NCBI GenBank assembly: GCA_934045905.1
Contig: OW203770.1
Span: forward strand, 27,847,259 to 27,911,258
Direction: 5' to 3'
DNA length: 64,000 nucleotides
Origin: Leuctra nigra
Taxonomy: Eukaryota > Arthropoda > Insecta > Plecoptera > Leuctridae
Shown here: positions 10,665 to 22,143 of the stretch, in pieces
Position numbering within the stretch: the first letter of the stretch is position 1
Layout of the letters: every line of letters begins with the position of its first letter
Notes under the pieces: generated by a model
The model's input: the letters and a program-made list of their open reading frames with translations, nothing else
Told to the model about the DNA's origin: nothing
Databases searched by the model: none
Position numbers and translations under genes: made by a program

Positions 10665-11627
10665 TTGGACATTATTTCGACAGTGGAAACTGGTATTGAA
10701 AAATTACTTTCAGAGGAAATCAAAAAGATTCGATATGAAATTAAACACATATTAGATAGACCTGTTAACAATTCAAGTAATTTAACAAAACATGAGTGGG
10801 CATTATTTAAAAACATAAAAGAAGATCAAACCATCATCTGTTTGCCGGCTGACAAAGGCACATCCACTGTTATCATGGATAAAATTAATTACGTTGACAA
10901 AATGACAGAAAATTTCGAGAATGATCAGTATCAACAACTTCCAAAGGATCCAACCAAGAAAGTTGAAGGAGAAATTGAAATAACCCTTAAAAAACACCTC
11001 GCGGAATTGGGGAAACAGACCAAGACCTACCTAATGCCAAGTTACTCGAAACCCCCTCATGCTTTTGGCCAACCAAAAGTTCACAAATCTAACTACCCTA
11101 TGAGACCAATTATTAGCGGCAGGAATTCACCTAATGCAAATTTATCAAAATATCTATTAAACTTCATAAGACCATTGGGAAAGACATTAAAATTTAAAAT
11201 AAAAGACTCAGTTGAGTTTTCAACAATTATTAAAAATTATAAATTACAGCCGGATGATAGAATGTACAGCTTGGACGTGATTAATATGTATCCCAATATT
11301 CCGATTAATGAAACTTTACTAATTATAGAAGAAACGTTGAACAGTAATCCACTTATTTTGGGTGATGATACACTTAAAAATTAAACCATCATAGATTTAT
11401 TGCGATCATGTTTGAAAACAAACTATTTCCAATTTGAAGATAAGTTCTTTATACAAAAGACTGGATTGCCCATGGGTAATTGCCTCTCTAGTGCCTTAAG
11501 TGATGTTTTTATGGCAAGATTTGAAGAACAATTCATAGAAAAAAGCATCATAAAGCCTAAGGTTTGATGCAGATATGTTGACGACATATTTATTATCTGG
11601 GATCATGGTGAGCAAGAAATGGAAGCA
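10665..11627 (+). pseudogene. Penelope-like reverse transcriptase, broken
   Basis: The plus-strand frame covers most of a Penelope-type RT: ADKGTSTVIMDK, GQPKVHK...MRPIISGRNSP, the motif A segment MYSLDVINMYPNIP, then motif B TGLPMGNCLSSALSD and motif C CRYVDDIFIIW with the catalytic Asp pair. TAA at 11382-11384 and TGA at 11565-11567 lie in the same frame, and a 1-base deletion near 11629 shifts the rest. The N-terminal start is uncertain; the first Met at 10665 sits next to the low-complexity junction, so the true N-terminus is probably lost. RT and the downstream GIY-YIG together form the single ORF typical of the family. Confidence 0.87.
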
Positions 11628-11629
11628 TT

Positions 11630-12148
11630 TTTAGGGCGGCTAACTCAGAACATCCACATATTAAATTTACCATCGAGAAGGAACAAGAAAAACAAATAAA
11701 TTTCCTGGATTTTACTATTAAACGTTCAAACTTAAATTTTTCTTCAAAAGTATACAGAAAAGAAACAAATACGGGTCAATATATCAATCTTAGATCTAAC
11801 CACAGTAACATTATTAAGGAAAGCACTATGAAATGCTTGATAAACAGAGCTTCTTCACATTGCACAGAAGAATCAAGCAAAATTGAAGAATTGGATATAA
11901 TACGAAGAGCATTTATAATGAATGGATATTCAAATCAACAAATTTCCAAAGTTATTAAACATTGTGAATCTCCGATGACTAGAAGAGAAGACCCAATCAA
12001 TACATTATCAATTGAGTACATTCCTAACCTATCAAATCAAATAAGTAGGATCCTTTCTAAATATAACATCAGAACTACTTTTAAATCAACGTTTACCTTT
12101 AAAAATTCTTTAATGAAAGTTAATCCAGAAAATTTAATGCAAAAATAA
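11630..12148 (+). pseudogene. C-terminal reverse transcriptase region of the Penelope-like element
   Basis: After the deletion near 11629 the protein continues in a new frame through INFLDFTIKRSNLNFSSK and MKCLINRASSHC to MKVNPENLMQK, ending at TAA 12146-12148. It matches the inverted copy almost residue for residue. The stop falls at the boundary with the GIY-YIG domain, where the inverted copy has Ser. Confidence 0.83.
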
Positions 12149-12529
12149 AAAAACTGGATATATGGGCTGGAATGCCAATGTGGGGATTTCTATATAGGAG
12201 AAACGAAACGCCCTTTGGAAGTGAGATTAAAAGAACACAAATGCATCATTAAAAATAAAAAGAAAGAACCTTGGAATTTATCATTAACAAAACCTTTAGT
12301 AGCCGAACATACAACTAAATTAAATCACGACATAGATTGGAATGTAACGAAGAGGATAATGAATGAAGAGAATTGGAAGAAGAGAAAATTTAAGGAGAGT
12401 GCAGTTATGGAATGTTTGAAGAAAGAAAAAATTGGTATTATAAGCCAGGGAAGTTTAGAATTTGATAATATTTGGGTTGAAACTATCAAAGAACAAGTTA
12501 TTTATAAATTTAATCACAATTCAAATTAG
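12149..12529 (+). pseudogene. GIY-YIG endonuclease domain of the Penelope-like element (main copy)
   Basis: In frame with the preceding RT fragment after the TAA: KNWIYGLECQCGDFYIGET, RPLEVRLKEH, then the Lys/Glu-rich tail ending YKFNHNSN. The GIY-YIG residues are kept, so the domain itself was decaying only lightly when it inserted. About 230 bp of 3' UTR follow before the target duplication at 12761. Confidence 0.87.
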
Positions 12530-12760
12530 AAATTTGAGAATCTAATAATGAGTAAATTAGGAAATTTTGTAAATTAAGTTCATGACCTTGTTTTACATAT
12601 TTTAAGGAAGCCTATAAATTTTGTTTAGATCTTGCTTGTCAGTTTAGTTTTTTATAGTATTATTGACTAATGAAGGCATTTGTAGAAAAAGCCGAAATAT
12701 TTCAATGAATAATTCTAAAAACTCTTAAGTGAAAAAGTCTTTAACTTTGTAATTGTTTAT

Positions 12761-12944
12761 TCTTATATAGGTGTTTACAGACGTTTGGTGCTTTTTCGAT
12801 CTCGAAGTTTTTTTGAGTTCCAAATCAACAAGTGGATTGTATGCGTGTAAATGAAGCCGAAATGTTAATTTTGGTAATACGTTTTATAACGTCTCTTTGA
12901 GGGGTTTCCAGATGTTTGTTGCTTTTTTGATCACGAAGTAGATA
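12761..12944 (+). repeat. 131-bp satellite, block 4
   Basis: One and a half monomers between the Penelope-like and Helentron-like elements; the first 12 bases are the right target duplication of the former. Confidence 0.9.
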
Positions 12945-14072
12945 TCCCAGAAAAAACACTCCGTGTAAAAATACCAGCCAAGTCTCTTTAACTATAAAAA
13001 AAAATAGAAGAAATCTAAAAATTCAGCACTGAAAAGGAGTGATATCAAAAAAGGAGCCAAGTCAACGAATTTTCCAAATTTTAATCGTACCATTGAAATA
13101 AAAATATCAACCCCCGAGAAATACTTAAAAAAAGGACTTGGCGCATCGTTTTTTTAAAGACACTTTTCTATCCTAAAAGTATAGGAAGAACTCTACAAGT
13201 ATATTTTCCTGAGTATATCACATTCATTATCGACGAATCATACTACGTTTTAATATAACTAGTACTCTTACCTACTGGCAGTTTTGGTATTTTGTCAATA
13301 TTCAGAGGAAATAAACGGATAAACGAATAACGAATAAACGGAAGCGGCCTAGTCTATTCGTTATTGCCACTATTTCTAGGGTCATATTAATCAATCATAC
13401 TTCTCAATATCGTGACTGAGGGAAATAGCGAAAGCGCTCATTACAAGAAGGCCGTCAATGAGATTTGTATAAGTGACTAGTGCACTGAGCCATGCTGCTC
13501 AAATAATTACTGACTAGATTTTTATCTAAAGTAATACGTTATGTAATTTATGAATTTTTTTGGTATAAAATGTTAATTAATAGCAATTAATTACACGGCG
13601 AGAAGGTTCAAAGTATAATGCTGTAGTAGGTATGTTGATGTACCCACAAAACTATAGGTACCTACCAATCACAAACACAACTGTTCTGTATTTATTGCTT
13701 GTAAGACAATGCTATGTTTCTTTGCGTACTTATATTTAAATTTAAAATATTTTAAAGAATGTTCAATATTTAATTTGAAAGTTTTGTCCCAATTTTTCTA
13801 GGCATTTCTGAACTACGTAGTATGTGAGTGGCATAAGCTTAAGAATAGAAAAATGTCTTTAAAAAAACGATGCGCCAAGTCCTTTTTTTAAGAATTTCTC
13901 GGGGGTTGATATTTTTATTTCAATGGTACGATTAAAATTTTGAAAATTCGTTGACTTGGCTCCTTTTTTGATATCACTCCTTTTCAGTGCTGAATTTTTA
14001 GATTTCTTCTATTTTTTTTATAGTTAAAGAGACTTGGCTGGTATTTTTACACGGAGTGTTTTTTCTGGGATA
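12945..14072. repeat. Long inverted repeat forming the 5' part of the Helentron-like element
   Basis: Arms of about 220-230 bp (12945-13175 and 13855-14072) end in GATATCCCAG / CTGGGATATC and share GGAGTGATATC, GCCAAGTC and GACTTGGCGCATCG blocks. The spacer (about 13180-13850) is AT-rich and has no coding sequence I recognise; the spacer of the second copy is different. Confidence 0.85.
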
Positions 14073-14259
14073 TCACTTCTTTTGTTAGTTTATTCATACA
14101 GCTTGTAGCACATGTCCGAGCAGGGACTAATTTCTTTAAAAAAATACGCCTCAACCGATTTATTTACTATGAAAAGTTGCGTTTGGTATAAGATGAAAAT
14201 GATTATCCAAGAAGAATAGCTTAAGTTTCGTTATAATCGATCCAGCCGTTTTCGATACA

Positions 14260-14860
14260 TGACGTCACTTCCGGTTTTGAAATAGCGGCCGAATTCCGGT
14301 ATAGGTAATAAGAAAACAATCTAGTTTTATCTAGTTGATACCTTCATGAACGACCATCTGAATTCCTAATCCCTATATTTCCGTAAAATCGGTCATGCCG
14401 TTTGTAATATATGACGTCACTTCCGGTTTCATTTAGTGGTTCCTGCCGCCATTTCCGGTACCATTAATTTATTTATTCATTTTTCACAATTGATTTTTCA
14501 AATAAATAGCAGAATGAATACGCAGGAGCTAGTTCAGTTGCAATCGTTACAGGCGTTTTAGATATATGACGTCACTTCCGGTTTCAGGAATGGCGGCCGA
14601 GAACACTGCTACCTTGAATATATAAATTGTATTGTCTATGTTACAATGTAAGTTAATTATGTACGTATTTTAAGTATAATTTGTTGAAATAAGTTAAATA
14701 TTGCGTATTAATGACGTCACTTCCGGTTTAGAAAATAAGAAAATAATATTTTTTTTATTGATACTTCATATAGATGACCATCTAAATCGAATGGCGCTAA
14801 TTTCGTTCTAATCGATCAAGACGTTTTTGAGTTATGACGTCACTTCCGGTTTAAAAATGG
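14260..14860. repeat. Tandem ETS-CRE repeat array, copy 1
   Basis: Five diverged units of about 120-155 bp, each with the exact block TGACGTCACTTCCGG, at 14260, 14412, 14567, 14712 and 14835. The block is a perfect cAMP-response element fused to an ETS site. Several units follow it closely with an ATGGCGGC block (YY1-like). Conserved lead sequence GATC-A-CCGTTTT precedes it. Confidence 0.85.
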
Positions 14861-15296
14861 CGGCACAAAAAATCACAAGAGGCAAGGTATCATCAGACGC
14901 CAAAAGTGCATATGTGGTAAAAGTTTCAGGTCGATCGGTTTAGCCGTTTAGGCTGTAGCGCTGTCAACAGGGTTTCCTGATATCATCAGAATCATCATCT
15001 TCAGAATCAGAAAGTGGTGTAATTTCACTGTTTTCTCGGTCCTCTAGCGCGCAAATGGCATAAACTATTGTTCCCAAATTTGGTATATGAAGTGGGGTGG
15101 GCCATAGCTCGAAATTAAGACATTTCACAACAATGTGAGATTTTCCAATTTTAAGATCCAGTAGGCCGAAAATGCCATGTTGTTGCTTACAGTAAAAGTG
15201 TTTGGTCTGCTCCTCATTTTATTAGGCACTTACGGTATGTTGAGTGACTGTGAGTGTATAGTACGACTTGGCTGGGTGGAGCGACCGCTCCACTAG

Positions 15297-16888
15297 ATGA
15301 GGTCCAAATGACTATGTGGTATATATGCGTGTAAATATGGCCGAAGGGTTAATTTTGTTAATACATTTTATAACGTCATATTAGGGGATTCCAGACGTTT
15401 AATGCTTTTTTGATCACGAAGTTGATTTGAGGTCCAAATGACAATGTGGTATGTATGCATGTTAGTATGGCCGATGGGTTTATTTTGGTAATACGTTTTA
15501 TAACGTCTTATAGAGGGGTTTCCAGACGTTTGTTGTTTTTTTGATCACGTAGTTGATTTGAGTTCCTATTGACCATGTAGTATGTATGAATGTTAAAATG
15601 GCCGAAGGGTTATTTTTGTTAATACGCTTTATAACGTCTTTTTAAGGGATTTCCAGATGTTAGTTTCTTTTTTGATCACGAAGTTTATTTGAGTTCCAAA
15701 TGACCATGTAGTATAGTATGTATGCCTGTTATAATGGCCGAAGGGTTATTTTTGTTAATACGCTTAATAACTCTTATAAAAATGTTTCCAGACGTTTGTA
15801 GCATTTTTGATCAAGAAGTAGATTTGAGGTCCAAATGCTCATGATGTATGTATGCATTTTAACATTGCCGAAGGGTTATTTTTGTTAATAAGCTTTATAA
15901 CGTCTTATTAAACTGTTTCCAGACGTTTGGTGCTTTTTCGATCTCGAATTTTTTTTGTGTTCCATATGAACCGTGTAAATATGGCCGAAGGGTTAATTTT
16001 GGTAATACGTTTTATAACGTCTTATTGAGGGGTTTCCAGACGTTTGTTGCTTTTTTGATCACGAAGTTAATTTGAGGTCCAAATGACCATGTGCTATGTA
16101 TGAATGTTGATATGACCGATGGGTTAATTTTGTTAATACGCTTTATAATGTCATATTAAGAAGTTTAAAGACGTTTGGTGCTTTTTTGATCACGAAGTTG
16201 ATTTGAAGTCCAAATGTCAATGTGGTATGTATGCATGTTAATATGGCCGAGTTTTTTTTTGTTAATACGCTTTATAAGGTCTTATAGAAATGTTTCCAGA
16301 AGTTCGTTGCTTTTTTGATCACGAAGTAGATTTGAGGTCTCAATGACCATGTGGGATGTATGCATGTTAATATGGCCGAAGGGTTAATTTTGTTAATATG
16401 CTTTATAACGTTTTATAATCTGTTTCAAGACGTTTGGTGCTTTTTCGATCTCGAATTTTTTTTTGAGTTCCATATGAACAAGTGGATTGTATCCGAGTTT
16501 ATATGACCGAAGGGTTTATTTTGGTAATACGTTTTATAACGTCTTATTGAGGGGTTTTCAGACTTTTGTTGCTTTTTTGATCACGAAGTTAATTTGAGGT
16601 CCAAATGACCATGTGCTATGTATGCATGTTAATATGACCGATGGGTTAATTTTGTTAATACGCTTTATAATGTCATATTAAGGGGTTTCCAGACGTTTGG
16701 TGCTTTTTTGATCACGAAGTTGATTTGAGGTCCAAATGTCAATGTGGTATATATGCATGTTAATATGGCTGAGTTTTTTTTTGTTAATACGCTTTATTAG
16801 GTCTTATTGAATTGTTTCCAGACGTGAGTTGCTTTTTTGATTACGAAGTAGATTTAAGGTCCAAATGACCATGTGGTATGTATGCATG
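15297..16888 (+). repeat. 131-bp satellite, block 5
   Basis: About 12 monomers, including some with a deletion giving GGCCGAGTTTTTTTTTG in place of GGCCGAAGGGTTA. No coding sequence. Confidence 0.94.
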
Positions 16889-16892
16889 TTAA

Positions 16893-17275
16893 GACGGCTG
16901 GGTAGTGAGTTTGACCTTGAAGAGTTTTTTAATCGATTATTATCAATATCTCTTTCCAGGGTAATTTTTAACAAAATAGGGCTATGGACGTGAATTCAGA
17001 ACAGTTCAATGAAAATAATTTCATAGTTTGGAATAGTTATTAGTTTTATTGTGTCCAACAGGTGTTTAGAACCCAAAAATTTAGTAATTTTCTGGTTATA
17101 AACACCTGCTGGACACAATATAACTATTAACTTATTCCAAACTATGAAATTATTTTCATTGAACTGTTCTGAATTCTTGACCATAGCCCTATTTTGTTAA
17201 CAATTACACTGGAAAAAGATATTGATAATAGTCGATTAAATAACTCGTCAAGGGCACGCTCACTACCAAGCCCTC
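16893..17275. mobile_element. TTAA-flanked hairpin MITE (383 bp)
   Basis: Flanked by TTAA at 16889-16892 and 17276-17279, an exact duplication of the TTAA in the host monomer GCATGTTAATATGG. Ends are GACGGCTGGGTAGTGAG and the complement of GAGGGCTTGGTAGTGAG. The two halves pair over nearly the whole length (for example GAACAGTTCAATGAAAAT on both arms). TTAA duplication suggests a piggyBac-mobilised MITE, although the ends do not start with the usual CCC. Confidence 0.87.
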
Positions 17276-17279
17276 TTAA

Positions 17280-18610
17280 TATGGCCGAAGGGTTAATTTT
17301 GTTGATACGCTTTATATCGTCATATTACGGGGTTTCCAGATGTTTGGTGCTTTTTTTTTATCACGATGTTGATTTGAGGTCCAAATGTCAATGTGGTATG
17401 TATGCATGTTAATATGGCCGAGTTTTTTTTTTTGGTAATACGCTTTATAAGGTCTTATTGAATTGTTTTCAGACGTTAGTTGCTCTTTTGATCACGAAAT
17501 AGATTTGAGGTCCAAATGACCATGTGGTATGTATGCATGTTAATATGACCGATGGGTTAATTTTGTTAATACGCTTTATAATGTCATATTAAGGGGTTTT
17601 CAGACGTTTGTGTTTTTTTGATCACGAAGTTGATTTGAGTTCCTAATGACCATGTAGTATGGATGCATGTTAAAATGGCCGAAGGGTTATTTTTGGTAAT
17701 ACGCTTCATAAGGTTTATTAAAATGCTTCCAGACGTTAGTTGCTTTTTTTATCACGAAGTAGATTTAAGGTCCAAATGACCATGTGGTATGTATGCATGT
17801 TAGTATGGCCGAAGGGTTAATTTTGTTCATACGCTTTATAAAGTCTTATTTAGGTGTTTCCAGGCGTTTGATACTTTTCCAATCTTAACATTGATTTGAG
17901 TTCCAAATGACCATGTGGAATGTATGCGTGTAAATATGGCCGAAGGATTAATATTGTTAATACGCTATAAAACGTCTTATTAAGGAGTTTCCAGATGTTA
18001 GTTGCTTTTTTGATCACGAAGTTGATTTCAGGTCCAAATGACAATGTGGTATGTATGCATGTTAGTATGGCCGAAGGGTTAATTTTGTTCATACGCTTTA
18101 TAACGTCATATTAAGGGGTTTCCAGACGTTTGGTGCTTTTTTGATCACGAAGTTTATTTGAGGTCCAAATGTCAATGTAGTATGTATGCATGTTAATATG
18201 GCCGAAGGGTTATTTTTGTTCATACGCTTTATAATGTCATATTAAAGGGTTTCTAGACGTTTGGTGCTTTTTTGATCACAAAGTTGATTTGAGGTCAAAA
18301 TGTCAATGTGGTATGTATGCATGTTAATATGGCCGAAGGGTTATTTTTGTTAATACGCTTTATAAGGTCTTATTGAATAGCTTCCAGACGTTAGTTGCTT
18401 TTTTGATCACGAATTAGATTTGAGGTCCAAATGTCAATGTGGTATGTATGCATGTTAATATGGCCGAAGGGTTATTTTTGTTAATACGCTTTATAAGGTC
18501 TTATTGAATTGCTTCCAGACGTTAGTTGCTTTTTTGATCACGAAGTAGATTTGAGTCCAAATGACTATGTGGTATGTATGCATGTTAATATGACCGATAG
18601 GTTAATTTTG
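17280..18610 (+). repeat. 131-bp satellite, block 6
   Basis: About ten monomers. The monomers near 17925-18130 (GAAGGATTAATATTGTTAATACGCTATAAAACG, shown here in two parts as GAAGGATTAATATTG and ACGCTATAAAACG) match one sector of each higher-order unit, marking another source of that array. Confidence 0.92.
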
Positions 18611-18614
18611 TTAA

Positions 18615-19152
18615 GGTAGCACAACTGATATCTCATATCTTCCAAATAAGCCTATTTTTATCAGAGGTATCAATAATCACTATTTACACGATATTGTGAA
18701 ATATGAACAACTTCTCGTGTCTAGATTTTGAGATATTGTAGTTTTAAATCCCTATTTTTAACATGTAGTCTTATGGGGGCCATTAAAATCATGACGATTT
18801 CCAACCTATTATTGAGTTTTAATTTTACTGAGGTTCAACGTTTTTTCAAAAAACTGAACACTAGATAGATAGTTAGACATTCTTTTAGGAAAAAATTGAA
18901 AACAATACCAACGTGTGCTATTTTTAAAGTTATCAACCAAAAACTAAATGATTTCCCTATACCTCCTGTGTTACAGTTTTGTTCATTCTCGGAAAGCTAT
19001 ATATTGAAACCTCGCTATACGACAGGGGTTGCAAGTTAAATGATATTTTTTGATTCATTTATACTTAAATATAGTTGAAATGTAGGAAAACGTTTTCTGA
19101 AGTTGTAATTTCAAGATTTTTTTTTTTGTATATGTATAATGAAGGTACTACC
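18615..19152. mobile_element. TTAA-flanked MITE (538 bp)
   Basis: Flanked by TTAA at 18611-18614 and 19153-19156; the intact host monomer reads TTTTGTTAATACGC. Short imperfect ends GGTAGCAC / GTACTACC. The AT-rich interior has no coding sequence. Probably piggyBac-type by its target duplication; unrelated in sequence to the MITE at 16893. Confidence 0.85.
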
Positions 19153-21594
19153 TTAATACGCTTTATAATGTCATGCTAAGGGGTTTCCAGACGTTTGGTG
19201 CTTTTTTGATCACGAAGTTGATTTGAGGTCCAAATGTCAATGTGGTATGTATGCATGTATGTATGGCCGATGGGTTAATTTTGTTAATACGCTTTAAAAA
19301 GTCTTATTAATGTGTTTCCAGGCGTTTGATCCTTTTCCAATCTTAACATTGATTTTCGTTCCAAATGACCATGTAGTATAGTATGTATGCCTGTTATAAT
19401 GGCCGAAGAGTTAATTTTGTTAATACGCTTTATAAAGTCTTATTAAAATGATTCCAGACGTTTGTAGCTTTTTTGATAAAGAAGTTGTTTTGAGGTTCAA
19501 ATGCCCATGAGGTATGTATGCTTGTTAATATTGACGAAGGGTTATATTTGTTAATAAGCTTTATAACGTCTTAATAAAATGTTTCCAGACCTGTTGTGAT
19601 TTTTCGATCTCGAAGTTTTTTTGAGTTCCATATGAACAAGTGGATTGTATCCGTGTAAATATGGCCGTAGGTTTATAACGGTTTATAACGTCTTATTGAG
19701 GGTTTTTTAGACGTTTATTGCTTTTTTGATCACGAAGTTAATTTGAGGTCCAAATGACCATGTGGTATGTATGCATGTTAATATGACCGATAAGTTAATT
19801 TTGTTAATACGCTTTATAATGTCATATTAGGAAGTTTCCAGACGTTTGGTGCTTTTTTGATCTCGAAGTTTTTTTGACTTCCATATGAACAAGTGGATTT
19901 TATCCGAGTTTATATGGCCGAAGGGTTAATTTTGGTAATACGTTTTATAACGTCTTATTGAGGGGTTTTCAGACGTTTGTTGCTTTTTTGATCACGAAGT
20001 AAATTTGATGTCCAAATGACTAAGTGCTATTTACGCATGTAAATATGACCGATGGGTTAATTTTGTTTATACGCTTTATAATGTCATATTAAGAAGTTTC
20101 CAGACGTTTGGTGCTTAATTGATCACGAAGTTGATTTGAGGTCCAAATGACCATGTTAATATGACCGATGGGTTAATTTTGTTTATACGCTTTATAATGT
20201 CATATTAAGAAGTTTCTAGACGTTTGGAGCTTTTTTGATCACGAAGTTGATTTGAAGTCCAAATGTCAATGTGGTATGTATGCATGTTAATATGGCCGAG
20301 TTTTTTTTGTTTATACGCTTTATTAGGTCTTATTGAATTGTTTCCAGACGTTAGTTGCTTTTTTGATCACGAAGTAGATTTAAGGTCCAAATGACCATGT
20401 GGTATGTATGCATGTTAATATGACCGAAGAGTTAATTTTGATAATACGCTTTATAACGTCTTATTCATCTGTTTCAAGACGTTTGGTGCTTTTTCGATCT
20501 TGAAGTTTTTTTGAGTTCTATATGAACAAATGGATTGTATCCGAGTTTATATGACCGAAGGGTTTATTTAGGTAATACGTTATATAACGTCTTATTGAGG
20601 GGTTTTCAGACGTTTGTTGCTTTTTTGATCACGAAGTTAATTTGAGGTCCAAATGACCATGTGCTATGTATGCATGTTAATATGACCGATAGGTTAATTT
20701 TGTTTATACGCTTTATAATGTCATATTAAGAAGTTTCCAGACGTTTGGAGCTTTTTTGATCACGAAGTTGATTTGAAGTCCAAATGTCAATGTGGTATGT
20801 ATGGATGTTAATATGGCCGATTTTATTTTTGTTAATACGCTTTATAAGGTCTTATTTAATTGTTTCCAGACGTTCGTTGCTTTTTTGATCACGAAGTAGA
20901 TTTGAGGTCTAATGACCACGTGGGATGTATGCATGTTAATATGGCCGAAGGGTTAATTTTGTTTATACGCTTTATAATGTCATATTAAGAAGTTTCCAGA
21001 CGTTTGGAGCTTTTTTGATCACGAAGTTGATTTGAAGTCCAAATGTCAATGTGGTATGTATGGATGTTAATATGGCCGATTTTTTTTTTGTTAATACGCT
21101 TTATAAGGTCTTATTTAATTGTTTCCAGACGTTCGTTGCTTTTTTGATCACGAAGTAGATTTGAGGTCGAAATGACCATGTGGTATGTATGCGTGTAAAT
21201 ATGGCCGAAGGGTTAATTTTGTTAATACGCTTTATAACGTCTTATTAAACTGTTTTCAGACGTTTGGTGCTTTTTTGATCTCGAAGTTTTTTTGACTTTC
21301 ATATGAACAAGTGGATTGTATCCGAGTTTATATGGCCGAAGGGTTAATTTTGGTAATACGTTTTATAACGTCTTATTGAGGGGTTTTCAGACGTTTGTTG
21401 CTTTTTGATCACGAAGTAAATTTGAGGTCCAAACGACCATGTGCTATTTATGCATGGTAATATGCCCGATGGGTTAATTTTGTTAATACGCTTTATAATG
21501 TCATATTAAGGGGTTTCCAGACGTTTGGTGCTTTTTTGATCACGAAGTAGATTTGAGGTCCAAATGACCATGTGCTATATATGCATGTTAGTAT
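19153..21594 (+). repeat. 131-bp satellite, block 7
   Basis: About 18-19 monomers with local duplications (for example 20690-20890 and 20950-21150 are near-identical dimers containing GATGTTAATATGGCCGATTTT). No coding sequence. Confidence 0.94.
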
Positions 21595-22015
21595 TGTCAC
21601 GATACATCGTGGTTTCACAACCCGCGATCCATCCCTGCAAGATTGGTTGCATAACCATCAGGGAGGACTGTGTATCTGTCAGTGCACTTTGTTCATGCCT
21701 GGTCAGCGGTATTGATAGCCGCCGAACCAAGAGATGATAGTCGAGGAGTCGGCGACAAGATCTAGCCAAGACAACACCTGGAAGACTCCACGGGCGGGAC
21801 GCAGGACAACGCGCGGGACGCGGGACGGACGCGGGACCACGTGGCCAATGAGATTAGTGCCAGTTTCACCCTTGTAGCTTCACTACACCATTGTTAACCT
21901 TTTCTACTTCTCTGTCTAATAAACCACTTTTAAAGTTTGTTTAATGCCTATCTGTAGCTACAACCCTCCCCCCATAACTATCAAGATCCCAACGAGAATG
22001 ATTAGTTTCGTGACA
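21595..22015 (+). repeat. 5' LTR
   Basis: Begins TGTCACGATACATCG and ends GATTAGTTTCGTGACA; the terminal TGTCACGA/TCGTGACA are inverted repeats. AATAAACCAC near 21920 is a likely polyadenylation signal. Very similar to the 3' LTR (a few substitutions and a 1-base indel), which implies a fairly recent insertion. Confidence 0.95.
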
Positions 22016-22016
22016 T

Positions 22017-22034
22017 TGGCGGAGGCGCCGAGTC
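22017..22034 (+). promoter_or_regulatory. Candidate primer-binding site
   Basis: Directly after the 5' LTR (one base apart) the sequence begins TGGCGGAGGCGCCGAG, with the TGG expected to pair to a tRNA 3' CCA. I cannot name the tRNA. Confidence 0.5.
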
Positions 22035-22143
22035 TCTTGGGTTAAATTTACTTTTAATTTCAAGAATTTTGCTTTCATTGTTTAAAATTTGCCCTCTCAC
22101 TTTATGCCAAGTTTTTCAAATTTAATTTTTAGTCACTGCTAAA

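Larger units (their letters stand above)
9387..12760. mobile_element. Penelope-like element with inverted partial copy at its 5' side
   Basis: A 3.4-kb insertion in the satellite, flanked by the 12-bp duplication TCTTATATAGGT (9375-9386 and 12761-12772). The plus-strand half (about 10660-12760) encodes reverse transcriptase then a GIY-YIG nuclease. The left part (about 9420-10596) is an inverted copy of the 3' half (about 11588-12760): C-terminal RT, GIY-YIG and 3' UTR. Penelope-like elements often carry such head-to-head partial copies. The left copy has about 35 extra bases beyond the right end. Stops and a frameshift make the element inactive. Confidence 0.88.
12945..15296 (+). mobile_element. 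Helitron/Helentron-like non-autonomous element, copy 1
   Basis: A 2352-bp insertion in the satellite that shares both termini with an inverted copy at 38562-41683. The 5' end reads TCCCAGAAAAAACACTCC after a flanking A. The 3' end is a hairpin TGGAGCG-AC-CGCTCCA (15277-15292) followed at once by CTAG. An 11-bp subterminal inverted repeat CCAGCCAAGTC (12974-12984) / GACTTGGCTGG (15265-15275) lies inside the ends. No target duplication is clear. TC...hairpin-CTAG ends with subterminal inverted repeats suggest a rolling-circle element, but the hairpin lies unusually close to CTAG and the 3' flank starts with A, not T. No Rep/helicase is encoded. An alternative is a composite foldback element. 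Confidence 0.6.

Noticed and set aside
12940..15300. AGAT as a 4-bp target duplication of the Helentron-like element
   Set aside because: AGAT flanks both sides in copy 1 but overlaps the CTAG end and is not found around copy 2, so it is probably chance.
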